Assembly (NCBI GenBank): GCA_050187175.1
Contig: JBFWXS010000014.1
Location: forward strand, 32,093 to 96,092
DNA length: 64,000 nt
DNA from: Zeimonas sp050187175
GTDB taxonomy: Bacteria; Pseudomonadota; Gammaproteobacteria; Burkholderiales; Burkholderiaceae_E
Direction of reading: 5' to 3'
Shown here: positions 1-8,130 of the stretch, piece by piece
Numbering within the stretch: position 1 is the stretch's first letter
Layout of the letters: each line of letters opens with the position of its first letter
Translations under genes and position numbers: made by a program
Notes under the pieces: generated by a model
Told to the model about the DNA's origin: nothing
Databases searched by the model: none
The model's input: only the letters and a program-made list of their open reading frames with translations

Positions 1-2
1 AC

Positions 3-1355
3 GTCGAGATGTGGCGCGCGATGACCGAGCGCGACGCGATCTACGCCAATCCCGAGGCCAGCGAAGACGACTACATGCGCGCCGCCGACCTGGAGGCGAA
101 GTTCGCCGAGTACGACGGCTATACCGCCGAGTCGCGGGCCGGCGAGCTGCTGCTGGGCGCCGGCATTCCGATCGAACAGCATACCGGGCCGATGCGCGAG
201 ATCGCGCCGGGCTGGAAGCTGCGCGTGCTGCTGGCGCAGGCGCTGTTCTCGAACCCGGACGTGCTGCTGCTGGACGAGCCGACGAACAACCTCGACATCG
301 ACACGATCCGCTGGCTCGAGTCAGTGCTGAACGAACGCGATTCGACGATGATCATCATCTCGCACGATCGCCACTTCCTGAACGCCGTCTGCACGCACAT
401 GGCCGATCTGGACTACCGCGAGCTGCGCATCTACCCCGGCAACTACGACGACTACATGCTGGCCTCCGCGCAAGCCCGCCAGCGCCTGGTCGCCGCCAAC
501 GATCGCGCCAAGGAACGGATCTCCGAGCTGCAGGAGTTCGTGCAGCGCTTCGCGGCGAACAAGGCCAAGGCGCGGCAGGCAACGTCGCGTCAGAAGCTGA
601 TCGCCAAGATCCGCAGCGAAGCGGTCGAGGTCAAGCCTTCGTCGCGGCAGAATCCATACATCCGCTTCGAGCAGGCCAAGGCGCTGCACCGCCAGGCAGT
701 GGAAGCCGAAGGGATCGGCCACCGCTACGACGGGGCCGACGCGCCGGTGTTCCGCAACTTCTCGACCATCATCGATGCCGGCGACAAGATCGCCATAGTC
801 GGCGCCAACGGCGCCGGCAAGAGCACGCTGCTGCGCTGCCTGGCCGGCGCAGCGCTGGGCGGACTGGCGCCGAGCGAGGGCCGCGTGAAATGGGCCGAGA
901 ACGCGGACGTCGGCTACATGGCACAGGACGTCTACCCGGACTTCGAGGTCGACGAGACGCTGACGCAGTGGATCACCCGCTACACGAAGCCCGGCGACGA
1001 TGACCAGGTGATACGCGGCATTCTCGGCCGCCTGCTGTTCTCGGGCGACGACGTGCGCAAGCCGGTCAAGGTGCTGTCGGGCGGCGAGAAGCACCGGATG
1101 AGCTTCGGCCGGTTGATGCTGGGCCGCCACAACGTGCTGATGCTCGACGAACCGACTAATCACCTGGACATGGAGTCGATCGAATCGCTGCAGCTGGCGC
1201 TGGAGAAGTTCAACGGCACCTTGCTGCTGGTCTCGCATGACCGGCAGTTCGTCGATGCGGTGGCGACGCGCGTCATCGAAGTGCGCGCCGGCGGCGTCCT
1301 CGTCGACTATCGCGGCGGCTATGAGGAGTACCTGGCGAGCCAGGGTATCCAGTAG
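3..1355 (+). CDS. ybiT: ABC-F family ATPase, YbiT type (5' end missing)
   Basis: ABC-F proteins are soluble twin-ATPase proteins that act at the ribosome, not transporters. The gene runs in from the left edge, so the start codon and Walker A of the first ATPase domain are missing; about 450 residues are present against about 530 for full YbiT. Visible are the first domain's Walker B (LLLDEPTNNLDIDTIRW), the linker with many Lys/Arg, the second Walker A (GANGAGKST), the second signature (LSGGEKHRM) and Walker B (LMLDEPTNHLDMES). The protein matches my recollection of E. coli YbiT closely through its whole length, including the ending YEEYLASQGIQ. It is convergent with purT. Assignment to ABC-F is firm; the exact subfamily is very likely. 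Confidence 0.93.
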   Translation, partial: VEMWRAMTERDAIYANPEASEDDYMRAADLEAKFAEYDGYTAESRAGELLLGAGIPIEQHTGPMREIAPGWKLRVLLAQALFSNPDVLLLDEPTNNLDIDTIRWLESVLNERDSTMIIISHDRHFLNAVCTHMADLDYRELRIYPGNYDDYMLASAQARQRLVAANDRAKERISELQEFVQRFAANKAKARQATSRQKLIAKIRSEAVEVKPSSRQNPYIRFEQAKALHRQAVEAEGIGHRYDGADAPVFRNFSTIIDAGDKIAIVGANGAGKSTLLRCLAGAALGGLAPSEGRVKWAENADVGYMAQDVYPDFEVDETLTQWITRYTKPGDDDQVIRGILGRLLFSGDDVRKPVKVLSGGEKHRMSFGRLMLGRHNVLMLDEPTNHLDMESIESLQLALEKFNGTLLLVSHDRQFVDAVATRVIEVRAGGVLVDYRGGYEEYLASQGIQ

Positions 1356-1376
1356 CGCGAGCTTCCAGCCGGGCAG

Positions 1377-1482
1377 CACGCGCCGTACGGACAGCGCGCG
1401 CCGTACGGACAGCTCGCGCCGTACGGATACCGCGCGCCGTTCAGACGGGCCGCGCCGTTCAGGCGGACCGGACCGCTCAGGC
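1377..1482. repeat. 18-bp tandem repeat, about six copies
   Basis: Units beginning CGCCGT recur exactly every 18 bp at 1381, 1399, 1417, 1435 and 1453, with a diverged copy at about 1471. The first three carry CGCCGTACGGA and the next two CGCCGTTCAG. The array fills the space between the convergent ends of ybiT and purT and covers the purT stop codon (1477-1479). It looks like a replication-slippage array; no terminator T-tract is present. Confidence 0.85.
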
Positions 1483-2709
1483 CGCCCGCGGCTTGACGCG
1501 GGATGCCACCAGCCTCGCCCGCTCGCGGGCGGTCTCGGTGTCGTCGGCGCGCGCCAGCGCGACTCCCATGCGGCGCGTCTCGAACGATTCGGGCTTGCCG
1601 AACAGCCGCAGCTCGCTGCCGGGCACGGCCAGTGCCTCGGCCACGCCGTCGAACTGCATCGCGCCGGCCCGCACGCCGCCGTAGATCACCGCGCTCGCGC
1701 CCGGGCTGCGCAGCGAAGTGTCGACCGGCAGCCCGAGGATGGCGCGCGCGTGCAGCTCGAATTCGGACTGGTGCTGGCTGATCATCGTGACCATGCCGGT
1801 GTCGTGCGGGCGCGGGCTGACCTCTGAGAACCAGACCTCGTCGCCGCTGACGAACAGCTCGACACCGAAGATGCCGGCGCCGCCGAGCGCATCAGTGACG
1901 CGCTCGGCGATCTCGCGCGAGCGCGCCAGCGCGGCCGCGCTCATCGGGTGCGGCTGCCAGCTTTCGACGTAGTCGCCGGCCACCTGCAGATGGCCGATCG
2001 GTTCGCAGAACGAGGTGCCGATGCGGCCGTCGGCGCCGCGCGCGCGAACCGTGAGCAGCGTGATCTCGTAGTCGAAGCGCACGAAGCCCTCGACGATGAC
2101 GCGGCCGGCGTCGACGCGTCCGCCGCTGGCGGCGTAGCGCCAGGCTTCCTCGACCTCGTGCGGACCGTCGATCTTCGACTGGCCCTTGCCGGACGAGGAC
2201 ATCACCGGCTTGATCACGCACGGGTAGCCGATGCCGCCCGAGGTGCGGTCACCGTCGATCGCCGTGCGCAGCGCGTCCAGACTGTCGGCGAAGCGGTACG
2301 GCGAGGTGGGCAGCCCGAGCTCCTCGGCAGCCAGCCGGCGGATGCCTTCGCGGTTCATCGTCAGCCATGCGGCGCGGGCGGTGGGAATCACGGTGGCGAG
2401 TCCCTCGCGCTCGATCTCCATCAGCATGGGCGTGGCAAGCGCCTCGATCTCGGGCACCACCAGCGCGGGGCGCTCGCGTTCGATCAGCTCGCGCAGCCGG
2501 GCCGGGTCGGTCATGTCGATGACGTGCGAACGGTGAGCGACCTGCTGGCCCGGCGCATCCGCGTAGCGATCGACGGCGATCGTTTCCACGCCCAGCCGCT
2601 GCAGCGCGATGATCACTTCCTTGCCGAGCTCGCCCGCGCCCAGCAGCATGACGCGAGTGGCGGCGGCGGTCAGCGGGGTGCCCAGCGGGCGGACGGCAGG
2701 GGTTTGCAT
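1477..2709 (-). CDS. purT: formate-dependent phosphoribosylglycinamide formyltransferase PurT
   Basis: PurT makes formylglycinamide ribonucleotide from GAR, formate and ATP in purine synthesis, independently of folate. The 410-aa product has the usual length. It shows the N-terminal nucleotide-binding loop LGAGELGKE (residues 23-31), the ATP-grasp loop PVMSSSGKGQS (168-178) and the C-terminal ATP-grasp signature EVSPRPHDTGMVT. The ATG at 2709 gives the family N-terminus after a short leader of about 18 residues. It stands alone, convergent with ybiT; its stop codon lies inside the 18-bp tandem repeat. No local regulatory site was recognised. Confidence 0.96.
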   Translation of the reverse strand: MQTPAVRPLGTPLTAAATRVMLLGAGELGKEVIIALQRLGVETIAVDRYADAPGQQVAHRSHVIDMTDPARLRELIERERPALVVPEIEALATPMLMEIEREGLATVIPTARAAWLTMNREGIRRLAAEELGLPTSPYRFADSLDALRTAIDGDRTSGGIGYPCVIKPVMSSSGKGQSKIDGPHEVEEAWRYAASGGRVDAGRVIVEGFVRFDYEITLLTVRARGADGRIGTSFCEPIGHLQVAGDYVESWQPHPMSAAALARSREIAERVTDALGGAGIFGVELFVSGDEVWFSEVSPRPHDTGMVTMISQHQSEFELHARAILGLPVDTSLRSPGASAVIYGGVRAGAMQFDGVAEALAVPGSELRLFGKPESFETRRMGVALARADDTETARERARLVASRVKPRAA

Positions 2710-2781
2710 GAGGCGGTTCGGATGGCGGATGAGGCGGGCCGGCTGCGGCGAGGCGAGCTCTTCTTCGGCGAGCGCGCAGCC

Positions 2782-3165
2782 CTAGGCCGACGGAATGAAA
2801 TCCGGATCGTGCTGATGCTTGCGCTCGAAACGGATGAAATTGTAGTAGCCGCACTTGCGGCCGTTCGGATAGTCGCGGCACACGCCGGGGCGCGCCTCAT
2901 AGATCGTACATCGGCGCGCGTCGGTGTCGAAGAAGCGACAGATCGAGCCGTAGATCTCGTCCTTGTGGTGGCGCAGGATGCGCTCGTCGACGCCGTCGGC
3001 GCGGTAGCGGCGCGTGAACTTGCGTTCGGCCTGCTCTATCGTCAGCGCGAAATGCCTGGCCAGCCGCGCCAGGTCGCGGTCTTCGACCTCGATGCGCGGA
3101 TAGCTGCAACAGTAGCCGGGGCACTTGGAGCAGTCGTAGGTGATCTTGGCGGGCTTGCTGGGCAT
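2782..3165 (-). CDS. YkgJ-family cysteine-cluster protein (UPF0153)
   Basis: A 127-aa protein with eight cysteines arranged as in the YkgJ/UPF0153 family, thought to bind a zinc or iron cluster: C12, C15, C19, C20 and then C76, C86, C96, C105. The motif CSKCPGYCC near the start and RPGVCRDYP later are typical. The ATG at 3165 was chosen over an upstream in-frame one at 3273 because the family begins just before the first cysteines. It lies between mnmC and purT on the same strand and is probably cotranscribed. Biological role is unknown. Confidence 0.85.
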   Translation of the reverse strand: MPSKPAKITYDCSKCPGYCCSYPRIEVEDRDLARLARHFALTIEQAERKFTRRYRADGVDERILRHHKDEIYGSICRFFDTDARRCTIYEARPGVCRDYPNGRKCGYYNFIRFERKHQHDPDFIPSA

Positions 3166-3241
3166 GACCGCAGTGTAGCGCGGGCGGGAGCTTACCCGTC
3201 GGCCTTCGGCGCTTCGGCGGTCGTCGCGTCGGCGCCAAGGG

Positions 3242-5399
3242 TCAGGTTGGCGACACGGCGTGCGCGCCTTCACGCAGCCTGCGCTTGACGAAGCGCGCCG
3301 GATCGATCGCGCGCAGCAGCTCGCGTTCCAGCGGCAGAGGCTCGCCTTCGATCAGCGCCGGCAGCAGCTCGCCGGCCAGCGTGGCCCAGAGGAGTCCGCG
3401 CGAACCGAACGCGCAGGCTGCGTACAGGCCGCCGGCGCGCGGCAGCGTCAGCCGGTCGTTGCGCAGCAGCGCGGCGGCCTCGGCGCGCGCCGCGGCTTCG
3501 TCGGGGAGCTGGCCGATCAGCGGCAGCCTGTCGATCGCGGCGAAGCGTTCGCCGAAGGCGGCCGTGCGGGCCTCGGGCAGCCATTGCCCGGCATCGCCGC
3601 CGACCGCCGCGGCGAAGCGGCGCAGATTGTCGAGATCAGCCGCCGGCGAAGGCGCGGCATCGGGGCGTTCGTCGAAGCTGGCGCCGATCAGCAGATCGGC
3701 GCCCAGCGGTACGGCATAGGCGTCCCCGCCCAGCACGCAGCGCAGCGGGCCGGCGCGCCGCTGCGGCACGCGCGTGCTCTGTCCGCACAGCCGCTGCAGG
3801 CGCACCGAGTCGAGGCCGCCGAGCCGCACCGCGTCGCCGGCATTGGCCAGTACGACCAGCGGCGCCTCGGCCAGCGCGCTGCCGTCGGCACCTAGCACGC
3901 GCCAGCCATGGCCGTGGCGCTGCAGCCGTGCGGCCTCGACGCGGCAGCGCAGCTCGATCCGGTCGGGAGCGCCGGTGGTGTCGGCAGCGCAAATGGCGTC
4001 GGCAGCGTCNNNNNNNNNNNNNNNNNNNNNNNNNNNNNNNNNNNNNNNNNNNNNNNNNNNNNNNNNNNNNNNNNNNNNNNNNNNNNNNNNNNNNNNNNNN
4101 NNNNNNNNNCCCTTCCGTGCCAAGCCACGCGGCGATCGCCGCGGCCGGATCGACGACGTCGGCATCCGGAAACCAGAGCCCGCCGCGCGGCAGCGAGCGG
4201 CCGGCGAGATCGGAGGCTTCGTCGCGCGCGACCGCACGCACGAACGAGACCGGAAAGCCGAGTCGCGCCAGCATCTGCTGCCGGACCCGCGTCTGCGCCG
4301 CATCGGCGTCGAGCTCGATGCGTCCCAGCGGCGGCGGTGCGCCGGGCGCGCGGTCGGCCTGCCGCCGCAGCAGTGCGAAGCGGCTCAGACGGGCCAGCAG
4401 ATTGTCGTCGGGCGACAGATGCGGATGCTCGGCCAGCAGCGGTTGCGACGAACCGCCGCCGCCGGCGCGCTCGCCGCGTTCCAGCACGGTGACGCGCCAG
4501 CCGCGCCTGGCCAGCCCGGCCGCGGTCGCGGCGCCGGCGAGCCCGGCGCCGACGACGATCGCTTCGCGTGCCGCCCAGGCGGGCGCTGCCGCCGGCGCGC
4601 CGAAGCTGCGCCAGCGCGGTGCATAGCGGGCCGCCAGCCGGCGCCGCTTGCCGCCGTGGCCCGGCAGCAGTTCGATCTCGAAGCCTGCGTCGTGCAGCGC
4701 CTGCCGCACCTGCGGAGCGGAAGAGTAAGTCGCCAGTCGCGCACCGGGACGGGCCAGCCGCGCCAGCGTCTTCATCAGCGGCGGCGCCCACATCTGCGGA
4801 TTGCGCGACGGCGCGAAGCCGTCGAGATAGATCGCATCGGCTGCCAGCTGCAGTGAGGGCACCGTGCGCAGCGCATCGCCGAAGGCCAGCGTCAGTGTCG
4901 CGCCGGCCGCGTCGAACTCGATCCGGTGCAGCCCCGGCAGCGGCGGGGGCCATGCGGCGAGCAGCTTGGCCATGTCGACTGCATCCGCACCACGGCTGCC
5001 CAGCGCGGCCAGGCCGCGGCGCATGTCGTCGGCGGCCAGCGGATGCGCCTCGACCGACACGAAATGCAGCCGTGCGCCGCGGGCGCCGGTGCCGCCCCGC
5101 GCGCGCGCCTCGCGCCAGGCGCGCAGCGTCGACAGAAAGTTGACGCCCAGCCCGAAGCCCAGCTCCAGGATCGTGAAGCTACCGTGCGAGTCTCCGGACG
5201 GGCTGCCGACTGAACCCCCGGGCGCGGCGCCGACGCCGGCGCCGGCCCAGGTCTCGCCGAGGCCGCAGCCCTCGACGAACACCGTCCGCGCTTCATCCCA
5301 GGCGCCGGCACGGCTGCGATAGACGTCGCCGTACAAGGCGCTGAGCGGCGCGCCTGATTCGTCGAACTGCAGCGGCGGGTGCGGGCTGAAACCGGACAT
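3242..5399 (-). CDS. mnmC: bifunctional tRNA 5-methylaminomethyl-2-thiouridine enzyme MnmC (interrupted by an assembly gap)
   Basis: MnmC converts cmnm5s2U to mnm5s2U at the wobble base of some tRNAs: a C-terminal FAD-dependent oxidase removes carboxymethyl and an N-terminal SAM methyltransferase adds methyl. The N-terminal part (5399 downward) has the SAM motif LELGFGLGVNFLSTL and the domain seen in DUF752; next comes the FAD loop VVGAGLAGAATAAGL. The C-terminal part (3242-4009) ends with the family's AFGSRGLLWATLAGELL. A run of exactly 100 N lies inside the FAD domain and the two halves are in different frames across it, so true gap length is not 100. By comparison with E. coli MnmC only a few conserved residues should be missing; the right flank is a short repeat encoding Ala-Asp-rich residues. 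Start codon faces the BT1 transporter gene. Confidence 0.92.
4010..4109. other. scaffold gap (100 N) inside mnmC
   Basis: One hundred Ns, a placeholder of unknown true length. The left flank ends in repeated GTCGGCAGCG words (3979-4009), so the assembly probably broke in a short tandem repeat inserted into mnmC. No duplicated flank is visible, unlike the second gap. Confidence 0.99.
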
Positions 5400-5463
5400 G
5401 GATAGGGATGATAAGCAAGCGCCGGCGACACCTGCCGGCAGCCGGCGCCGGGCTTGCGCCACA

Positions 5464-7128
5464 ATGGCGTATCGACGACTCCCCGATGACCGCATCGTGA
5501 ATCCCGCCCGGCGCCTGGCTCACTGGTTCGACCGAACGATCCTCTCCCTGGGCCGCGACATGCGGCTGTCGTATCTGCCGCCGCTGATGGTCTACATGGC
5601 GGCCGGCATCTCGGGGCTGACCTCCATCGTCGGCACCTTCTTCGTCAAGGACTACCTGGGGCTGTCGGCCGAGTTCCTTGCCGCGCTCGCGTTCTGGGCC
5701 GGCCTGCCGTGGGCGCTGAAGATGCCGCTGGGCCACGTAGTGGACCTGATCTGGCGGCGCAAGGCGCTGCTCGTCTACGTGGGCGCTTCGCTGATCGCGG
5801 TCAGTCTGCTGATCATGGTCGGCCTGCTGTCCGACCCCGCCTCGATGCGTACCGTGATGAGCGCCGAGAGCTGGTTCGTGCTGGCGGTGCTGCTGGCGCC
5901 GGTTGGCTACGTGACGCAGGACGTTGTGGCCGACGCGATGACGGTCGAGGCCGTGCCCACGCACGACGAGCAGGGAGTGCGCTTGTCCGACGAGCGCCGC
6001 CGCACCATGCACACCACGATGCAGACGCTGGGCCGCGTGGCGATCATCGGCGGCGGCGTGCTGGTGGCGATGCTGAACGTAGCGCTGCTCGGTGGCGTGC
6101 AAACGCTGCCGGAGAGCGAGCGCCTGGCGGTGTACGTCCTGATCTACAAGCTGGCGCTGGCGATCCCGGTGATCTCGGTCGGCGGCGTCGTGTTCGCCAG
6201 CTGGCTGCGCCGCCGTGAACGGCAGCGGCTGCATCGCGAAGGCGTGCCGGGGGCGGAGATCGATGCGCGGCTGACCGTTCATGCCGAGCGTCCGCCGGTC
6301 AACTTCTGGATCCTCGGCGGCGGGCTGGCCTTCGCGGCGATCTCGATCGCGGTCGGCACCGGCGGCGTGCCGCGCGCCGAGGAGCTGATCTTCGTGCTGT
6401 CGATGAGCATCGTCGGCGTGCTGATGTGGCGGCTGCTCAGGGAGCTCGAACCGCAGGCCCGTGCCACGCTGCTCGGCACGGCGATCGTCATCTTCGTGTT
6501 TCGCGCGCTGCCGCTGCCGGGCGCCGGCCAGACTTGGTGGCTGATCGACGTTCTGGGTTTCGACCAGCAGTTTCTGTCGTTGCTCGAGATGATAGCCAGC
6601 ATCCTCACGCTGGTCGGACTGTTCGTGTTCCGCCGCTTCATGGCCGAGCGTTCAATCTATTACGTGGTGGGCGTGCTGACCGTGGCCGGCGCGCTGCTCA
6701 GCGCGCCTATCGTCGGCATGTACTACGGGCTGCACGTATGGACTGCCGCGCACACCGGCGGCATCATCGATGCGCGCTTCATCGCGATCGCCAATACCGC
6801 GCTCGAATCGCCGCTGGGGCAGATCGCGATGGTGCCCATGCTGGCGTGGATCGCCAACTCGGCGCCTGACAAGCTCAAGGCGACGTACTTCGCCGTGATG
6901 GCCTCGTTCACCAACCTGGCCTTGTCCGCGTCGCAGCTGGGCACCAAATATCTGAATCAGCTGTTCAGCGTCACGCGCGAGGTCCGCGATCCGGTCACGC
7001 GAGCGGTGCAGATACCGGCCGACTACAGCCAGCTCGGCGATCTGATGCTGAGCTCGGTGGCGATCGGGCTGCTGGCGCCGTTGATCGCCATTGCTGTGGT
7101 GCGGGCGGCCCGGCTGCGAAGTGCCTGA
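5464..7128 (+). CDS. BT1/MFS-type integral membrane transporter
   Basis: A membrane protein of about 554 residues with about twelve hydrophobic segments. The N-terminal block around LPPLMVYMAAGISGLTSIVG, followed by LPWALKMPLGHVVDL, resembles the folate-biopterin (BT1) branch of the major facilitator superfamily, with a WRRK positive cytoplasmic loop after segment 2. Substrate cannot be deduced. The ATG at 5464 (after CACA) is preferred; an in-frame ATG at 5398 would overlap the mnmC start codon. Divergent from mnmC with 64 bp between starts. The stop codon is followed after one base by the dispersed repeat. Confidence 0.75.
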   Translation: MAYRRLPDDRIVNPARRLAHWFDRTILSLGRDMRLSYLPPLMVYMAAGISGLTSIVGTFFVKDYLGLSAEFLAALAFWAGLPWALKMPLGHVVDLIWRRKALLVYVGASLIAVSLLIMVGLLSDPASMRTVMSAESWFVLAVLLAPVGYVTQDVVADAMTVEAVPTHDEQGVRLSDERRRTMHTTMQTLGRVAIIGGGVLVAMLNVALLGGVQTLPESERLAVYVLIYKLALAIPVISVGGVVFASWLRRRERQRLHREGVPGAEIDARLTVHAERPPVNFWILGGGLAFAAISIAVGTGGVPRAEELIFVLSMSIVGVLMWRLLRELEPQARATLLGTAIVIFVFRALPLPGAGQTWWLIDVLGFDQQFLSLLEMIASILTLVGLFVFRRFMAERSIYYVVGVLTVAGALLSAPIVGMYYGLHVWTAAHTGGIIDARFIAIANTALESPLGQIAMVPMLAWIANSAPDKLKATYFAVMASFTNLALSASQLGTKYLNQLFSVTREVRDPVTRAVQIPADYSQLGDLMLSSVAIGLLAPLIAIAVVRAARLRSA

Positions 7129-7129
7129 G

Positions 7130-7377
7130 ATTGGGGCGGGGGAGCGGCAGGCGCGGGTTGGCGGCTGGGATGATGCGGCGGTCGGCCCTTTGGGCCGACT
7201 TCCCTGTGCTGCTCGTCTTGGGGCTGGCGCGGCATGACTCACTACGCTCCCCTTCGGGGAGCTTCGTTCAAACAGATGCCGCGATACAGAAGACGATGCG
7301 CGCTGCGCGCGCCGCCCCAAGACTGCGCTGCTCGGCGCCGCATACATCCCAGCCGCCAACCCGCGCCTGCCGCTCCC
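7130..7377. repeat. structured dispersed repeat, copy A
   Basis: A 248-bp element, also present at 63777-64000. Outer arms 7140-7180 and 7336-7377 are complementary over about 41 bp with one unpaired base. Inside lie hairpin 7181-7199 (8-bp stem, TTT loop), a 10-bp stem 7215-7224/7314-7323, an 8-bp stem 7228-7235/7276-7283, and a 7-bp hairpin 7246-7262. Most differences from copy B fall in loops or occur as compensating pairs in stems. It has no convincing gene of its own. Could be a MITE-like element or a structured RNA. Confidence 0.9.
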
Positions 7378-7610
7378 TGCAACGCTGGTTGCATGCCAGG
7401 AAAACAAAGTGGCGATGGCGGCGGGCAATGATGTCCGCTTCTAGAGCGTATGAAGTTGGGCATGAGCTGGTGCGTAAGTTCGCACGGAGATTGAATGCGC
7501 TTGCTCGCCCGAAACAAAACTAAACAATTCGATACGGCTCAGAGAAGACCGCCCCCCGTCCACCCGGCACCATGACGCTCATGTCCCACTCACTGAACGA
7601 GGAACCCGTC
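7378..7610. other. leader region upstream of the Spy-like gene
   Basis: Non-coding. It holds a 6-bp hairpin directly after the repeat (TGCAAC 7378-7383, GTTGCA 7388-7393), a GTGCG-N6-CGCAC dyad (7470-7485), and an A-rich stretch with three AAAC words at 5-bp spacing (7512-7525) that may be a regulator or promoter element. No good -35/-10 pair was found. Confidence 0.4.
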
Positions 7611-8096
7611 ATGAAACCCTGGATCAAACGCACGCTGCTCGGCGCCATCGGTGTGACCGTGCTGGCCGGCGGACTGGCCGCCTGCGGGGCGCGTGGCTAC
7701 CACGGCAACTGGAGTCCCGAACGCGTCGCCGAGATGCGCGCCAAGGCCGTCGAGCGCGTGGGCCGCAAGCTGGAGCTGAACGAGGTGCAGAAGCAGAAGC
7801 TCGATCGGCTGTCGCAGGAGCTGATTGCGCTGCGCAGCGCGGTTCGAGGGCAGGGCGCAGGCCCGCGCGAGGATTTCGCCGCGCTGATCGGTGGCGAGCG
7901 CTTCGATCGGGCCGGCGCGGAGGCGCTGCTCCAGCAGAAGAGCCGGGTGATGCAGGACGGCGCACCGAAGGTGATTGCCGCGGCTGCCGACTTCTTCGAC
8001 GCGCTCGACGCTGCGCAGCAGCAGCAGATCCGCGACTGGCTGCAGCGGCGCGGCGGACGCGGAGGTCCCGGCGCTGCCGGGCGCCACGCCGGATGA
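7611..8096 (+). CDS. Spy/CpxP-like (LTXXQ-type) periplasmic lipoprotein
   Basis: A 161-aa protein with a lipoprotein signal peptide: Lys/Arg N-terminus, hydrophobic stretch, lipobox LAAC followed by GARGY. The mature part is alpha-helical and charged (KLELNEVQKQKLDRLSQEL), like Spy/CpxP family proteins that act as periplasmic chaperones or stress sensors. The ATG at 7611 follows GAGGAA and fits the signal peptide; an earlier ATG at 7572 would add 13 polar residues. It is followed after 34 bp by an OmpR-type regulator and kinase, the arrangement seen for cpxP-cpxRA, so it is probably a target or modulator of that system. Assignment is by architecture. Confidence 0.75.
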   Translation: MKPWIKRTLLGAIGVTVLAGGLAACGARGYHGNWSPERVAEMRAKAVERVGRKLELNEVQKQKLDRLSQELIALRSAVRGQGAGPREDFAALIGGERFDRAGAEALLQQKSRVMQDGAPKVIAAAADFFDALDAAQQQQIRDWLQRRGGRGGPGAAGRHAG

Positions 8097-8130
8097 CGCG
8101 GCGTGCGTCGCTGCGCGACAATGGCGGGCC

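Noticed and set aside
7470..7485. CpxR-type box upstream of the Spy-like gene
   Set aside because: GTGCG-N6-CGCAC is an inverted repeat, not the GTAAA direct repeat; too short to claim.
7131..7523. Open frame through repeat copy A
   Set aside because: It starts in the outer arm, and copy B does not preserve the frame in a way that suggests coding; changes follow base pairing, not codons.
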